A stretch of 64,000 bases of DNA from Variovorax sp. OAS795 (GCF_040546685.1 NZ_JBEPOH010000001.1:3038001-3102000); one strand, 5' to 3'; positions 1 to 8,893 are shown, counted from the first letter of the stretch. Translations and numbers: made by a program. Notes: generated from the sequence alone by a model not told the origin.

Positions 1-627
1 GGCATGGTCGAGGCGCAGATCCACCAGGCGGTGTATGCGCTCCTGCAGTTCGATCCCGAGGCAGCCGACCGCGTGATGGAAACCGAGCACCGCGTGAATG
101 CGATGGAGATCGAGATCGACCGCGAGCTGTCGTCGATCATCGCGCGGCGCCAGCCCACGGCGCGCGACTTGCGCCTCTTGATCGCGATCTCCAAGACCAC
201 CGCCAACCTGGAGCGCGTGGGCGACGAGGCCAACAAGATCGCGCGCATGGTCAAGTCGATCATCGAGAGCGGCTCGGCCCGCGCGCTGCCCTCGAACGAG
301 CTGCGCATCGCGGCCGACCTGGCGTCGGGCCTGCTGCGCACCGCGCTCGATGCGTTTGCGCGCCTGGACACGGCCGCCGCGCTGTCGATCCTCAAGGACG
401 ACGACCTGATCGACAAGGAGTTCGACGGTTTCGTGCGCAAGCTGGTCACCTACATGATGGAAGACCCGCGCACCATCTCCGCGAGCCTCGACCTGCTGTT
501 CCTGGCCAAGGCCATCGAGCGCATCGGCGACCACGCCAAGAACATCGCCGAATTCATCATCTATATCGTCAAGGGTGCCGATGTGCGGCACACTTCGATG
601 CAGGAAATCGAGTCCGCGCTGCGCTGA
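1..627 (+). CDS. phoU: Phosphate transport system regulator PhoU (5' end cut by window)
   Basis: PhoU links the PstSCAB phosphate importer to the PhoR kinase and keeps the Pho regulon off when phosphate is plentiful. The frame is open from base 1, and the visible 207 residues from the first Met (base 4) lack roughly the first 25-30 residues of a full PhoU of about 235, so the true start lies outside the window. Both three-helix PhoU repeats are recognisable, with ISKTTANLERVGDEANKIAR in the first and a matching AIERIGDHAKNIAEFIIYIVKG in the second part; the E/D-rich helices are those that bind metal clusters in the family. It lies 28 bp upstream of phoB in the same direction, the usual pst-phoU-phoBR order. 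Identification is secure; only the N terminus is missing. Confidence 0.96.
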   Translation, partial: GMVEAQIHQAVYALLQFDPEAADRVMETEHRVNAMEIEIDRELSSIIARRQPTARDLRLLIAISKTTANLERVGDEANKIARMVKSIIESGSARALPSNELRIAADLASGLLRTALDAFARLDTAAALSILKDDDLIDKEFDGFVRKLVTYMMEDPRTISASLDLLFLAKAIERIGDHAKNIAEFIIYIVKGADVRHTSMQEIESALR

Positions 628-655
628 CCGGCGCGGCAAGACTCACAAGCAAAGC

Positions 656-1348
656 ATGAAGAAACCCAGAGTCCTGATCGTCGAAGACGAGTCGTCGATC
701 GCCGAGCTGATCGCCGTCAACCTGCGCCACAACGGCTTCGAGCCGATCTGGTCGGAAGACGGCGCGGCGGCGCAGCGCGAGATCGACGCCTTCCTGCCGG
801 ACCTGATCCTGCTCGACTGGATGCTGCCGGGCCAGAGCGGACTGCAGCTCGCACGCCAGTGGCGCAAGGATGCGCGCACCAAGGCAATACCCATCCTGAT
901 GCTCACGGCGCGCGGCGACGAGCCCGACAAGGTGGCCGGGCTCGACGCGGGCGCCGACGACTACATCACGAAGCCGTTCTCCACGCAGGAAATGCTCGCG
1001 CGCATTCGCGCGGTGCTGCGCCGCCGCGCGCCCGAGGTGGTCACCGAACGCGTCGAGATCGGCGAGCTCGCGCTCGACACCGCCACCCACCGTGTGACGT
1101 GGCAGGGCAATGCACTGAAGGTGGGGCCGACCGAGTTCAAGCTGCTGGCCTACCTGATGCAGCACGCCGAGCGCGTGCACAGCCGCGCGCAGCTGCTCGA
1201 CAAGGTCTGGGGCGACCATGTCTACATCGAGGAACGCACGGTCGACGTGCACGTCAAGCGGCTGCGCGAATCGCTGGGCGCGGCTTCGCCCATGGTCGAG
1301 ACGGTGCGCGGCGCCGGCTACCGGCTGACGGCCCAAGTGACGGTTTGA
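656..1348 (+). CDS. phoB: Phosphate regulon response regulator PhoB
   Basis: OmpR/PhoB-type DNA-binding response regulator of 230 residues, activated by PhoR under phosphate limitation. The receiver domain covers about residues 4-118 with the acidic pocket E10/D11, phospho-acceptor D54 in LLDWMLPG, T84 and K106. A winged-helix domain follows at about 130-228, with the recognition region EERTVDVHVKRLRESLG. The frame is open upstream of 656, but the ATG at 656 gives the standard receiver start (MKKPRVLIVEDE) and is used here. It sits between phoU and phoR, probably as one transcript, although a -10-like box just before phoR may give a second mRNA. Very sure. Confidence 0.97.
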   Translation: MKKPRVLIVEDESSIAELIAVNLRHNGFEPIWSEDGAAAQREIDAFLPDLILLDWMLPGQSGLQLARQWRKDARTKAIPILMLTARGDEPDKVAGLDAGADDYITKPFSTQEMLARIRAVLRRRAPEVVTERVEIGELALDTATHRVTWQGNALKVGPTEFKLLAYLMQHAERVHSRAQLLDKVWGDHVYIEERTVDVHVKRLRESLGAASPMVETVRGAGYRLTAQVTV

Positions 1349-1378
1349 ACGCAGCGGCCTCCAGGGTCCGCGGGCGCG

Positions 1379-1384
1379 GATAAT
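1379..1384 (+). promoter_or_regulatory. Candidate -10 box (GATAAT) directly upstream of phoR
   Basis: GATAAT ends 8 nt before the phoR ATG at 1393, so transcription would begin at or within a base or two of the start codon and give a leaderless message. No purine-rich Shine-Dalgarno is visible between box and ATG. No strong -35 element is apparent, so this is a moderate call. Confidence 0.4.
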
Positions 1385-1392
1385 CGCCCGCC

Positions 1393-2733
1393 ATGCCTTT
1401 TCGTATCGCTACTTTTCTCATAGCGTCCATCGTTATGGGAGCGGGCGCTGCAATCATCTTCGGCTGGAAGTTCGGATGGCTGGGTGCCTGGCTGGGCGCG
1501 GCGCTGTGGCTTGCCCTGGACGCCTGGCGCGCCGAGCGCCTGCTGCGCGTGCTGCGCAACGACGCTGCCGGCCTGCCGACGCGCGGCGCCGGCGTGTGGG
1601 GCGAGCTGTCGGAGCGCATCCGCAAGCTGCTGCGCGAGCGCGAGCAGCAGACGCGGCAGGCCGAAGACCGGCTGCAGGAGTTCCTGGCCGCCATCCAGGC
1701 CTCGCCCAACGGCGTGATCCTGCTCGACGAGCAGGGCCGCATCGAATGGTGCAACCAGACGGCGGCCAGCCAGTTCGGCATCGACGCCGAGCGCGACCTG
1801 CTGCAGCATCTTGCGAACCTCGTGCGCGATCCGGCCTTCGTGGCCTACCTTGCATCGTGGAACTACAGCCGCGACGTCGTGATCGATGCCTCCGGCCCGG
1901 GCCAGGCGCAGCAGCGCAGCCATCCGGTTCGCCTGTCGGTGCAGGTGCACCCGTATGCGGGCAACCGCCGCATGCTGCTGACGCGCGACATCACGGCGCT
2001 GGAGCAGGCCGAAGCCATGCGGCGCGACTTCGTCGCCAATGTTTCGCACGAGATCCGCACGCCGCTCACGGTGCTGGCGGGCTTCGTCGAGACGCTGCAG
2101 AACCTGCCGCTCGATGCGCAGGAGCGCGCACGGTATCTCTCGCTCATGAGCCAGCAGTCGCACCGCATGGAAACGCTGGTGAACGACCTGCTGACGCTCT
2201 CGCGCCTGGAGGGCAGCGCGGCACCTTCGGGCAACCAGTGGATCCGCATCCGTGCGCTGATGGCGCAATGCGAGGACGAGGCGCGCGGTCTGTCGGGGCG
2301 GCTGGCGCCGCTCGGCCATGACCTTTCGTTCGCCATCGAGGCCGAATCCGAAATATCGGGCGCGCCGACCGAACTGCAGAGCGCCATGTCGAACCTGCTG
2401 AGCAACGCCATCCGCTACACGCCCGGCGGCGGCGAGGTGGCCGTGAGCTGGCGGCTGCTGCCCGACGGACGCGGCGAATACGCGGTGCGCGATACCGGCC
2501 CTGGCATTGCCTCGGAGCACATTCCGCGCTTGACGGAGCGCTTCTACCGCATCGACCGCAGCCGCTCGCGCGAGACCGGCGGCACCGGGCTGGGCCTCGC
2601 GATCGTGAAGCACATTGCGCAGCGGCACGGCGCCGAATTGCGCATCGAGAGCACGGTGGGCAAGGGCTCCCGCTTCGCGCTGGTGTTCCCCGCCACCCGC
2701 GTGCGGGAAGCTCGGCTGCTAGCGCCGCGCTGA
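1393..2733 (+). CDS. phoR: Phosphate regulon sensor histidine kinase PhoR
   Basis: Inner-membrane sensor kinase of 446 residues that phosphorylates PhoB. Two closely spaced hydrophobic segments lie in the first ~50 residues. A PAS domain follows at about 95-200 (ILLDEQGRIEWCNQTAA). The dimerisation/phosphotransfer domain carries His219 in NVSHEIRTPLTVLAGFVETL, and the ATPase domain has the N box (SNLLSNAIRYTPGGG, about 335-350), G1 (DTGPGIA, about 369) and G2 (GTGLGLAIVKHIAQ). Length and architecture match PhoR with its short transmembrane hairpin and no large periplasmic domain. The last 15 bp overlap the end of the convergent MATE gene. Confidence 0.96.
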   Translation: MPFRIATFLIASIVMGAGAAIIFGWKFGWLGAWLGAALWLALDAWRAERLLRVLRNDAAGLPTRGAGVWGELSERIRKLLREREQQTRQAEDRLQEFLAAIQASPNGVILLDEQGRIEWCNQTAASQFGIDAERDLLQHLANLVRDPAFVAYLASWNYSRDVVIDASGPGQAQQRSHPVRLSVQVHPYAGNRRMLLTRDITALEQAEAMRRDFVANVSHEIRTPLTVLAGFVETLQNLPLDAQERARYLSLMSQQSHRMETLVNDLLTLSRLEGSAAPSGNQWIRIRALMAQCEDEARGLSGRLAPLGHDLSFAIEAESEISGAPTELQSAMSNLLSNAIRYTPGGGEVAVSWRLLPDGRGEYAVRDTGPGIASEHIPRLTERFYRIDRSRSRETGGTGLGLAIVKHIAQRHGAELRIESTVGKGSRFALVFPATRVREARLLAPR

Positions 2734-4065
2734 GCGCCGCATCGTCCACCGCAGCAGCGCGCCGAAGAGCAGGGCCGTGACCGCGAGCGCACCGGTGCTC
2801 ATGAGCCAGAACGCGAGCGGCGACTGCATCGCGGGCCACGGCCCCAGGCCCCGGTAGGCGAGCAGGTAGCTCCCGCCGAGCCCGAAGCCCCAGAGCAGCG
2901 TGCAATAGATGACCAGCGGCACCAGCGTGACCCGGTAGCAGCGCAGCACGAACACGCACAGCGTCTGGAGCGCATCGGCCAGGTGGTAGACAGCGACCAC
3001 CAGCAGCAGGGCCGCGGCAAGCGCGATCACGGCCGGGTTGTCGGAATACACATGAGCCAGCTGAAAGCGCAGCGCCACCAGCGCGCCCGCGAAGAACAGG
3101 GCACACAGCGCCGTGAGCTCGAAGCCCATGCGGCAGGCGCGGCGGGCCTTGGCCGCTTGGCCGGCGCCCAGCCAGAAGCTCACCCGCGCGCTGGTGGCGA
3201 TGCCGAGCGAGAGCGGCACCATGTAGGCCACCGCCAGCAGGTTCGATGCGATCTGGTGCGCGGCAGCGGCGGCCGTGCCCAGGCGCGCGATGAAGAGCGC
3301 CATCAGCGTGAACGAGGTCACCTCCACCAGCACCGCCAGGCCGCCCGGAATGCCCAGGCTCGCGAATTGGCGGATCTGCCGCCAGTCGGGTGCCTCGATG
3401 CGCTCCCAGAGGCGGTAGTCCCTGTAGAAGGCGCTGCTGCGCAGCAGCCACACCGCACAGGCCAGCATGGTCCAGTTCACGCACAGCGTGGCCCAGGCGC
3501 AACCCACCAGCCCCATGGCGGGCAGGCCGGCGCCGCCGAAGGTGAACCAGATCGACAGCGGCAGTTTCACGGCCAGCGAGCCCAGCTGCAGCGAGGTGAC
3601 TACTTGCGGCTTGCCGAGGCCCTGATTCAGCGTGCTGAAGAGGCGAAACAGCAAGGCGGGCGGAAGCGCGAAGGCAAGCACCGCCAGGTAGGCCTCCACG
3701 CCCGCGCGCATGTCTGGAGGCACCTGGGTCCATCGCAACACGGCGCCGGGAAACAGCAGCACCGCCATGCCGATGGCAATGGTGATGCCGCTCAGGTAGA
3801 GCGACTGCCGCACCGAGCGGCCCACTTCGCTGCGGCGGTCGGCGCCGTGCAGCTCCGCCCACACGGGCAGCAAGGCCTGCAGCACGCCCATGAGCGAGAC
3901 GAACACGCTGATGAAGATGGCCGCACCGACCGACAGCGCGGCGAGCGCGCTTTCGGCGTAGCGTCCGGCCACGATGGTGTCGGTCACGCCGAACGCCATC
4001 ACGGCCAACTGGCCGACCAGCACCGTGCCGGCATGCCGCGCGATCAGGCCTCGTTCGCCAGTCAC
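2719..4065 (-). CDS. MATE family multidrug/toxin efflux transporter
   Basis: Polytopic inner-membrane protein of 448 residues with about 12 hydrophobic helices in two similar halves, typical of the MATE (DinF/NorM-like) fold that exports cations or drugs in exchange for Na+ or H+. Family-like sequence includes VGQLAVMAFGVTDTIVAGRY near the N terminus (helix 1-2 region) and SLGIPGGLAVLVEVTSFTLM opening the second half. It lies 3 bp downstream of the glycosyltransferase gene on the same strand, so the two are probably co-transcribed, and it converges with phoR. The substrate cannot be read from sequence; a lipid-linked substrate is possible given the neighbour, but that is speculation. Confidence 0.88.
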   Translation of the reverse strand: MTGERGLIARHAGTVLVGQLAVMAFGVTDTIVAGRYAESALAALSVGAAIFISVFVSLMGVLQALLPVWAELHGADRRSEVGRSVRQSLYLSGITIAIGMAVLLFPGAVLRWTQVPPDMRAGVEAYLAVLAFALPPALLFRLFSTLNQGLGKPQVVTSLQLGSLAVKLPLSIWFTFGGAGLPAMGLVGCAWATLCVNWTMLACAVWLLRSSAFYRDYRLWERIEAPDWRQIRQFASLGIPGGLAVLVEVTSFTLMALFIARLGTAAAAAHQIASNLLAVAYMVPLSLGIATSARVSFWLGAGQAAKARRACRMGFELTALCALFFAGALVALRFQLAHVYSDNPAVIALAAALLLVVAVYHLADALQTLCVFVLRCYRVTLVPLVIYCTLLWGFGLGGSYLLAYRGLGPWPAMQSPLAFWLMSTGALAVTALLFGALLRWTMRRSARR

Positions 4066-4068
4066 TTG

Positions 4069-5826
4069 CTACGGCGCGATCTTTTGATAGAGCAGCAGGT
4101 CGTCGGTTGCGCTGCTGGGCCGGCGAAGGGTGCCGCTGAAATGCCACTGGTCCAGCGGGATGATGGTGTGCAGCCGCTCGATGGTCTCGGGGCTCACCAG
4201 CAGCCACGGGCAGTTGGTGCCCAGCAGCAGCGGCTGCAGGTTGAACTGGCCGTGATGCTGCAGGGCCGCGATGTGCGCGCGGCTGAGCGCCAGTTCCGCC
4301 ACGCAGCTCGGCCGTCCGACCCGATCGGCCACGGCCCGCACCTGCGGAACATAGCTGCGCGCGTAGTCGATGGAAGGCAGCCAGAGTGTCATCAGCAGCA
4401 TCCAGCACAGGGCCGTTCCGCCGGCCGGAAGCACCAGTGTCTTCCAGAGCGCCGAGCGATGCCGCCCGGTGCGCCAGCGCACCAGCCAGCACCAGGCGAT
4501 GGTCGCAGCCAGGGCCAGCACGAAGGGAATGGCCGAGAACTCGGGCACGAAGCCAGGCACCAGCCGCGCCACGCTGGCCGCGGGTTTGGGAGGCACGCCG
4601 GTCTGCATGGCGACCCAGTAGATCCAGCCCAGCACGGCCAGGCCGCTGAAGAACAGCACGTTGAACCAGTCGATCAGCGCCGCCGCGCTGCGCCGGAACG
4701 TGGGCAGGGCGAAGGCGGCCAGCGTGGCGAGGGCGGGCAGCGCCAGCAGCAGCGAACGGTCGGAATAATCGGTGGTCCAGGTGGCCGCCAGCGGCACCAG
4801 CGCAAACCAGAACGGCAGCGCCACGTGGCGCGCGGTGAGCATCCGGCGCCAGCGCCAGAGCGTCCAGAGGGCGAGGGGCCAGACCGGCCAGGTGAACCAC
4901 ACCAGCAGCTTGGCCTGGCTGCGCACGTCGGACAGCACGGAGGTGCTGCTCGGATGATGGCCCGGCAGCTGGATCTTCCATTCCAGCAAACCCAGCCCGA
5001 TTGCGAGCGCCCCGGCCACCAGCGCGGCCGCGGCCATGGTGGCCAGTGCCGCCAGGCTGTAGCCCGGGCCTTCATCGGACGCGGTGCCGGAATCGGCACG
5101 GGCCTTGGCCTTGGCGCTGCGCCGCTCGTAGGCCATGAAGAGCGCGCTGCCCACCGCCAGCGCCAGCCCGACCGCGGGACCGCCGCTCAGCGTCATGCCG
5201 ACGGTGCCGACCATCAATGCGATGACCGGGCCCAAGCGCCGGTACGGCAATGCGGCCACGCCGTAGAAAAGATGCGAGGCGAAGAACAGCTGTGCCAATG
5301 CCGGCGTGGTTTCATGGCCGAGCTGCGCCAGCCCCAGGCAGGCGATCAGGGCCAGCAGCCCGCCGTCGGCGATCGCGCGGGCATAGTCGGTCGGCCGCGC
5401 CTCGCCCCCGAAAGCGAAGGCCACGGGCTGGGCGCGCGCGGTGCGGGCGAGGTAGTAGACGGCGTACCAGGTGGCAGTGAAGGTGCCCCAGAGCAGCAGC
5501 GCAAAGACGATGCGCACCGCCAGGTCGGGGTGCAGCCACGAGGGCGCGATCTTGATCGCCCAGGCACCGATCCAGTAGGGAATGAGCGCCGGCGTTTCAG
5601 GCCGAAGGCCCAGGAGCATGGGGTCGAACCAGCGTGCAATACCTTCGGTGGTGCGCGCCAGCTCGGCCATGTAGCCGAACGAGGTGATGTCCGCGCTTTT
5701 CCAGGGGCCGCGCCCCACGAGCCCGGGCAGGAGGTAGGCGGCGCACAGCAACAGCAGTGCGATGCGCGGCAACCGGCGCACGGCGCTCTGGGCAACGATT
5801 GCTGGAGTCGGCTGGTTCACAAGCAA
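4069..5826 (-). CDS. ArnT/PMT-like membrane glycosyltransferase (GT39/GT83 type)
   Basis: Large polytopic membrane protein of 585 residues. After a short N terminus comes a transmembrane helix (IALLLLCAAYLLPGL), then a periplasmic loop with the acidic motif region GRGPWKSADITSFGYMAELA and the W-F-x-P pattern seen in dolichyl-phosphate-mannose/ArnT-type transferases, which move a sugar from an undecaprenyl-phosphate donor to lipid or protein outside the cytoplasmic membrane. Some ten further helices follow, then a soluble C-terminal domain from about residue 470 (DRVGRPSCVAELALSRAHIA). The final residues LLLYQKIAP end 3 bp before the MATE gene. Donor and acceptor are unknown. The family call is good, the exact substrate is not. 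Confidence 0.82.
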   Translation of the reverse strand: MLVNQPTPAIVAQSAVRRLPRIALLLLCAAYLLPGLVGRGPWKSADITSFGYMAELARTTEGIARWFDPMLLGLRPETPALIPYWIGAWAIKIAPSWLHPDLAVRIVFALLLWGTFTATWYAVYYLARTARAQPVAFAFGGEARPTDYARAIADGGLLALIACLGLAQLGHETTPALAQLFFASHLFYGVAALPYRRLGPVIALMVGTVGMTLSGGPAVGLALAVGSALFMAYERRSAKAKARADSGTASDEGPGYSLAALATMAAAALVAGALAIGLGLLEWKIQLPGHHPSSTSVLSDVRSQAKLLVWFTWPVWPLALWTLWRWRRMLTARHVALPFWFALVPLAATWTTDYSDRSLLLALPALATLAAFALPTFRRSAAALIDWFNVLFFSGLAVLGWIYWVAMQTGVPPKPAASVARLVPGFVPEFSAIPFVLALAATIAWCWLVRWRTGRHRSALWKTLVLPAGGTALCWMLLMTLWLPSIDYARSYVPQVRAVADRVGRPSCVAELALSRAHIAALQHHGQFNLQPLLLGTNCPWLLVSPETIERLHTIIPLDQWHFSGTLRRPSSATDDLLLYQKIAP

Positions 5827-5854
5827 GTGTACGGGCGGGGCGGTCTTGGGAAAG

Positions 5855-5886
5855 AAAAAGGGCAGCGCGGTAAACCGGGCTGCCCT
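5855..5886 (-). terminator. Intrinsic terminator of rpmE2
   Basis: Read on the minus strand, an 8-bp stem AGGGCAGC/GCTGCCCT with a 12-nt loop is followed directly by TTTTTC. It lies 20 bp past the rpmE2 stop codon, a normal position for a rho-independent terminator. Confidence 0.85.
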
Positions 5887-5905
5887 CGATGCGAAAGCGC
5901 GTGCT

Positions 5906-6175
5906 TTACTTGGAAGCAGCGCCGGTCGTCTTGCCGAAGCGGTTGCGGAACTTCTCGACGCGGCCGCCCATGTTGTCCACCGACTTTTGCGTGCCGGTGT
6001 AGAACGGGTGCGATTCGCTCGTGGTGTCGAGCTTGAACAGAGGCAGTTCGCGGCCGTCGTCGGTCTTGCCCATTTCCTTGGTGTTCGCGCACGAACGGGT
6101 CACGAACTTGAAGCCGTTCGACATGTCGACGAACAGGACGTCGCGGTAATTCGGGTGAATGCCTTCTTTTGCCAT
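5906..6175 (-). CDS. rpmE2: 50S ribosomal protein L31 type B
   Basis: Ribosomal protein of 89 residues beginning [20 protein letters not shown]. It lacks the CxxC zinc pair of L31 type A (only C35 is visible in the [10 protein letters not shown] segment) and carries the type B internal segment ([17 protein letters not shown]). It is therefore the zinc-independent form, which in many bacteria replaces the zinc form when zinc is scarce. The frame continues upstream, but the ATG at 6175 has a GGAAA Shine-Dalgarno 5 nt before it and gives the standard N terminus. A GATAAT box on the minus strand at 6289-6294 would leave a leader of about 105 nt, in which GGGC/GCCC can form a small hairpin. No Zur-like site is obvious. 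Confidence 0.96.
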   Translation of the reverse strand: MAKEGIHPNYRDVLFVDMSNGFKFVTRSCANTKEMGKTDDGRELPLFKLDTTSESHPFYTGTQKSVDNMGGRVEKFRNRFGKTTGAASK

Positions 6176-6331
6176 GGTATTTCCTTTGGGGTCGATGCGA
6201 GAGCCACAGGCGCGCCCAGGGGGCAGGCCGTTCCGGGGAAGGGAATCGCCGGGCAAAACGCCCAGCCGCACTTTTCGCGGAGCCAGCGATTATCGCATAC
6301 TGGCCGTTTTGAGCGAAAGGCGGCCCCACAG

Positions 6332-7390
6332 ATGACCTCCAGAACGTTGCGCGCCGGCCTCGTGGGCTACGGTTTTGCCGGCCAGACCTTCCATGCGCCG
6401 GTGCTTTCGGCGGTTCCGGGCCTCGAACTGGCGGCCGTGGCCAGCTCGCAGCCGCACAAGGTCCACGCCGACTGGCCCGGCGTGACCGTGGTACCCGGCG
6501 TGGAGGCGCTCGTCGCCCGGACGGACATCGACCTGGTGGTGGTGGCCACGCCCAATGCCCAGCATTTTCCCGTCGCCAGGGCCGCCCTGGAGGCCGGCAA
6601 GCACGTGGTTGTCGACAAGCCTTTCACGCTCGACGCGGCCGAGGCGCGCGAGCTCGAGCTGTTGGCAGGGCGCCACAACCGCGTGCTGTCGGTCTACCAG
6701 AACCGCCGTTTCGACGCCGACTACCTGACGCTCAAGGACCTCCTGGCCCGCGGCGAGCTGGGGCGGCCGGTGTACCTGGAGTCGCATTTCGACCGCTTCC
6801 GTCCTGAGGTGCGCGACCGCTGGCGCGAGCAGAAAGTGCCAGGGTCCGGCCTCTGGGTCGACCTGGGCGCCCATCTGGTCGACCAGGCGGTGCAACTGTT
6901 CGGCAAGCCCGATACGCTGCAGCTGGACACCGCGGTCCTGCGCGAGGGCGCACAGGTCGAGGACTATTTTCATGCCGTGCTGCGCTACGAAAGCGGCCCC
7001 CATGCGCCACTGCGAGTGGTGCTGCACGCCACCACCCTGGCGGCCCACGCCGCGCCGCGCTACATCCTGCATGGCACGCGCGGCAGCTACGTGAAGCACG
7101 GCGTCGACCCGCAGGAAGACGCATTGCGCGCCGGTGGCCGCCCAGGCGGCGATGACTGGGGCATCGACCCATTGCAGGGTGAGCTGAAGACCGTGGCGAT
7201 CGAAAACTGGGTGCGCGAGAGCACGGTGCCCAACCGCCGCGGCAACTACGTCGACTACTACGCCGCAGTGCGCGACGCCATCCTCGGCATCGGCCCCAAT
7301 CCCGTGCCGCCGCAGGAGGCCGTGGCGCTCATGGAACTGCTCGACCTGGGCACCCGCAGCGCACGAGAGGGCCGCGCCCTGGCGCCATGA
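6332..7390 (+). CDS. Gfo/Idh/MocA family NAD(P)-dependent oxidoreductase
   Basis: Protein of 352 residues. The N-terminal Rossmann fold has GYGFAGQ at about 11-17, and the catalytic-site signature DKPF in KHVVVDKPFTLDAAEA lies near residue 95, typical of glucose-fructose oxidoreductase/inositol dehydrogenase relatives (YdgJ/YhhX-like). The C-terminal alpha/beta domain includes GSGLWVDLGAHLVDQAVQLFG, with the family's G-G/D-x3-D-x3-H-like pattern. The ATG at 6332 follows the divergent rpmE2 promoter region; the longer open frame upstream crosses rpmE2 on the other strand and is not credible. Probable monocistronic gene closed by the hairpin at 7390-7425. Substrate (a sugar, inositol or amine) unknown. 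Confidence 0.87.
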   Translation: MTSRTLRAGLVGYGFAGQTFHAPVLSAVPGLELAAVASSQPHKVHADWPGVTVVPGVEALVARTDIDLVVVATPNAQHFPVARAALEAGKHVVVDKPFTLDAAEARELELLAGRHNRVLSVYQNRRFDADYLTLKDLLARGELGRPVYLESHFDRFRPEVRDRWREQKVPGSGLWVDLGAHLVDQAVQLFGKPDTLQLDTAVLREGAQVEDYFHAVLRYESGPHAPLRVVLHATTLAAHAAPRYILHGTRGSYVKHGVDPQEDALRAGGRPGGDDWGIDPLQGELKTVAIENWVRESTVPNRRGNYVDYYAAVRDAILGIGPNPVPPQEAVALMELLDLGTRSAREGRALAP

Positions 7391-7425
7391 AAAAAGCGCG
7401 CCGGCCCTGGGGGACGGCGCGCTTT
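7390..7425. terminator. Bidirectional intrinsic terminator between the oxidoreductase and rho
   Basis: Perfect 8-bp stem GCGCGCCG (7396-7403)/CGGCGCGC (7415-7422) with an 11-nt loop. The left flank is a run of A and the right flank TTT, so it can end transcripts from both convergent genes. The rho side has the stronger T run (six). Confidence 0.8.
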
Positions 7426-7445
7426 CGGCGACGATCGCGAGGGGC

Positions 7446-8711
7446 TCAGCCGCCTCGGCGCATCATGTCGAAGAACTCGACATTGGTCTTCGTCGCCTTC
7501 ATGTTCTTGAGCATCAGCTCCATCGACTCGATCTCGTCCATGTTGTACATGAGCTGGCGCAGGATGCGGGTCTTCTGCAGGATCTCGGGGGCCAGCAGCA
7601 GTTCTTCGCGGCGCGTGCCGCTGCGGTTGAGCTGGATCGAGGGGAACACGCGCTTTTCGTACAGGCGGCGGTCCAGGTGGATTTCGGAATTGCCGGTGCC
7701 CTTGAACTCTTCGAAGATCACTTCGTCCATGCGGCTGCCGGTGTCGATCAGCGCGGTGCCGATGATGGTCAGCGAGCCGCCTTCTTCCACGTTGCGCGCC
7801 GCGCCCAGGAAGCGCTTGGGACGCTGCAGCGCGTTGGAGTCGACACCGCCGGTCAGCACCTTGCCCGACGAAGGCACGACGTTGTTGTAGGCGCGGGCGA
7901 GGCGGGTGATCGAGTCAAGCAGGATCACCACGTCCTTCTTGAGCTCGACCAGGCGCTTGGCCCGCTCGATCACCATTTCGGCCACGTGCACGTGGCGCGC
8001 GGCGGGCTCGTCGAAGGTCGAGGCGATGACCTCGCCCTTCACGGTGCGCTGCATCTCGGTCACTTCTTCGGGCCGCTCGTCCACCAGCAGCACCATCATG
8101 TGCACTTCGGGATAGTTGGCGCTGATGGCGTGGGCGATGTGCTGCATCATCACCGTCTTGCCGCTCTTGGGCGGCGCCACCAGCAGGGCGCGCTGGCCCT
8201 TGCCGATGGGGGCGATGATGTCGATGATCCGGCCCGTGATGTTCTCGTCGCTCTTGACGCCGTCGCGTTCCAGCTTCATCTGTTCCTTGGGGAACAGCGG
8301 CGTCAGGTTCTCGAACATCACCTTGTGCTTGTTCTGCTCGGGCGGACCGTCGTTGACCTTGTCCAGCTTGGTCAGCGCGAAGTAGCGCTCGCCGTCCTTG
8401 GGCGTGCGCACTTCGCCTTCGATCATGTCGCCGGTGTGCAGGTTGAAGCGGCGCACCTGGCTCGGCGAGATGTAGATGTCGTCTGTGCTGGCGGTGAAGC
8501 TGGTGTCGGGGCTGCGCAGGAAGCCGAAGCCGTCGGGCAGGATTTCGAGCACGCCGTCGGCGAAGACCTGTTCGCCGGCCTTGGCGCGCTTCTTGATGAT
8601 CGCGAACATCAGCTCCTGCTTGCGCATGCGGCCGACGTTTTCGATCTCAAGCGCTTCAGCCTGCTTGAGGACTTCAGACACGTGGAGTGCCTTGAGTTCG
8701 TTTAAGTGCAT
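7446..8711 (-). CDS. rho: Transcription termination factor Rho
   Basis: Hexameric RNA helicase of 421 residues that ends transcription at unstructured C-rich RNA. Rho_N helices begin [20 protein letters not shown]. The primary RNA-binding OB fold has [12 protein letters not shown] (about 61-72). The RecA-like motor has P-loop [11 protein letters not shown] (about residue 182), Walker [17 protein letters not shown] and the secondary-site Q/R loops ([20 protein letters not shown]). Length equals the usual ~420. The frame is open upstream of 8711, but the ATG there matches the family start. The gene follows trxA on the same strand, yet a good promoter at 8836-8864 and a long leader suggest separate transcription. 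Confidence 0.97.
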   Translation of the reverse strand: MHLNELKALHVSEVLKQAEALEIENVGRMRKQELMFAIIKKRAKAGEQVFADGVLEILPDGFGFLRSPDTSFTASTDDIYISPSQVRRFNLHTGDMIEGEVRTPKDGERYFALTKLDKVNDGPPEQNKHKVMFENLTPLFPKEQMKLERDGVKSDENITGRIIDIIAPIGKGQRALLVAPPKSGKTVMMQHIAHAISANYPEVHMMVLLVDERPEEVTEMQRTVKGEVIASTFDEPAARHVHVAEMVIERAKRLVELKKDVVILLDSITRLARAYNNVVPSSGKVLTGGVDSNALQRPKRFLGAARNVEEGGSLTIIGTALIDTGSRMDEVIFEEFKGTGNSEIHLDRRLYEKRVFPSIQLNRSGTRREELLLAPEILQKTRILRQLMYNMDEIESMELMLKNMKATKTNVEFFDMMRRGG

Positions 8712-8835
8712 GGAACGACCCCTTGCGGGGCAATCGATCGGAAAAACGGGGGGAGGTTTGATGTGAAGCGAGAGCTGCTTCACAAACCGGGGAACTCGAA
8801 CCGGTTACCTCGAAGGGGCCGGTGATCTGTGGGAG

Positions 8836-8864
8836 ATTATGACAGCAAATAACCATCCGGCCAA
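8836..8864 (-). promoter_or_regulatory. Candidate sigma-70 promoter of rho
   Basis: On the minus strand TTGGCC and CATAAT are separated by exactly 17 nt. The predicted transcript has about 118 nt of untranslated leader before the rho ATG. The -35 lies inside the trxA 3' hairpin, so the two elements overlap. Confidence 0.55.
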
Positions 8865-8883
8865 CGCATTGCGCGCTGGCCGG
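8857..8883 (-). terminator. Possible trxA terminator hairpin
   Basis: Inverted repeat CCGGCCA/TGGCCGG with a 13-nt loop begins about 10 bp past the trxA stop. The downstream T run is weak and interrupted (ATGGTTATTT), so termination may be partial. Confidence 0.45.
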
Positions 8884-8893
8884 TTGAAATGTC

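Noticed and set aside
2144..4981. Very long minus-strand open frame (945 codons)
   Set aside because: It is antisense or out of frame to phoR, the MATE gene and the glycosyltransferase, and its composition is the Arg/Ala/Gly/Pro-rich pattern typical of shadow frames in GC-rich DNA.
2983..6036. Plus-strand open frame of 1017 codons rich in Gln, His, Arg and Gly
   Set aside because: It lies opposite two clear membrane-protein genes and has no domain; it is a complement shadow.
8780..8815. tRNA T-loop-like sequence (GGTTCGAGTTCC on the minus strand) in the rho leader
   Set aside because: The flanks do not pair into a T stem and no anticodon or acceptor arms can be found around it.
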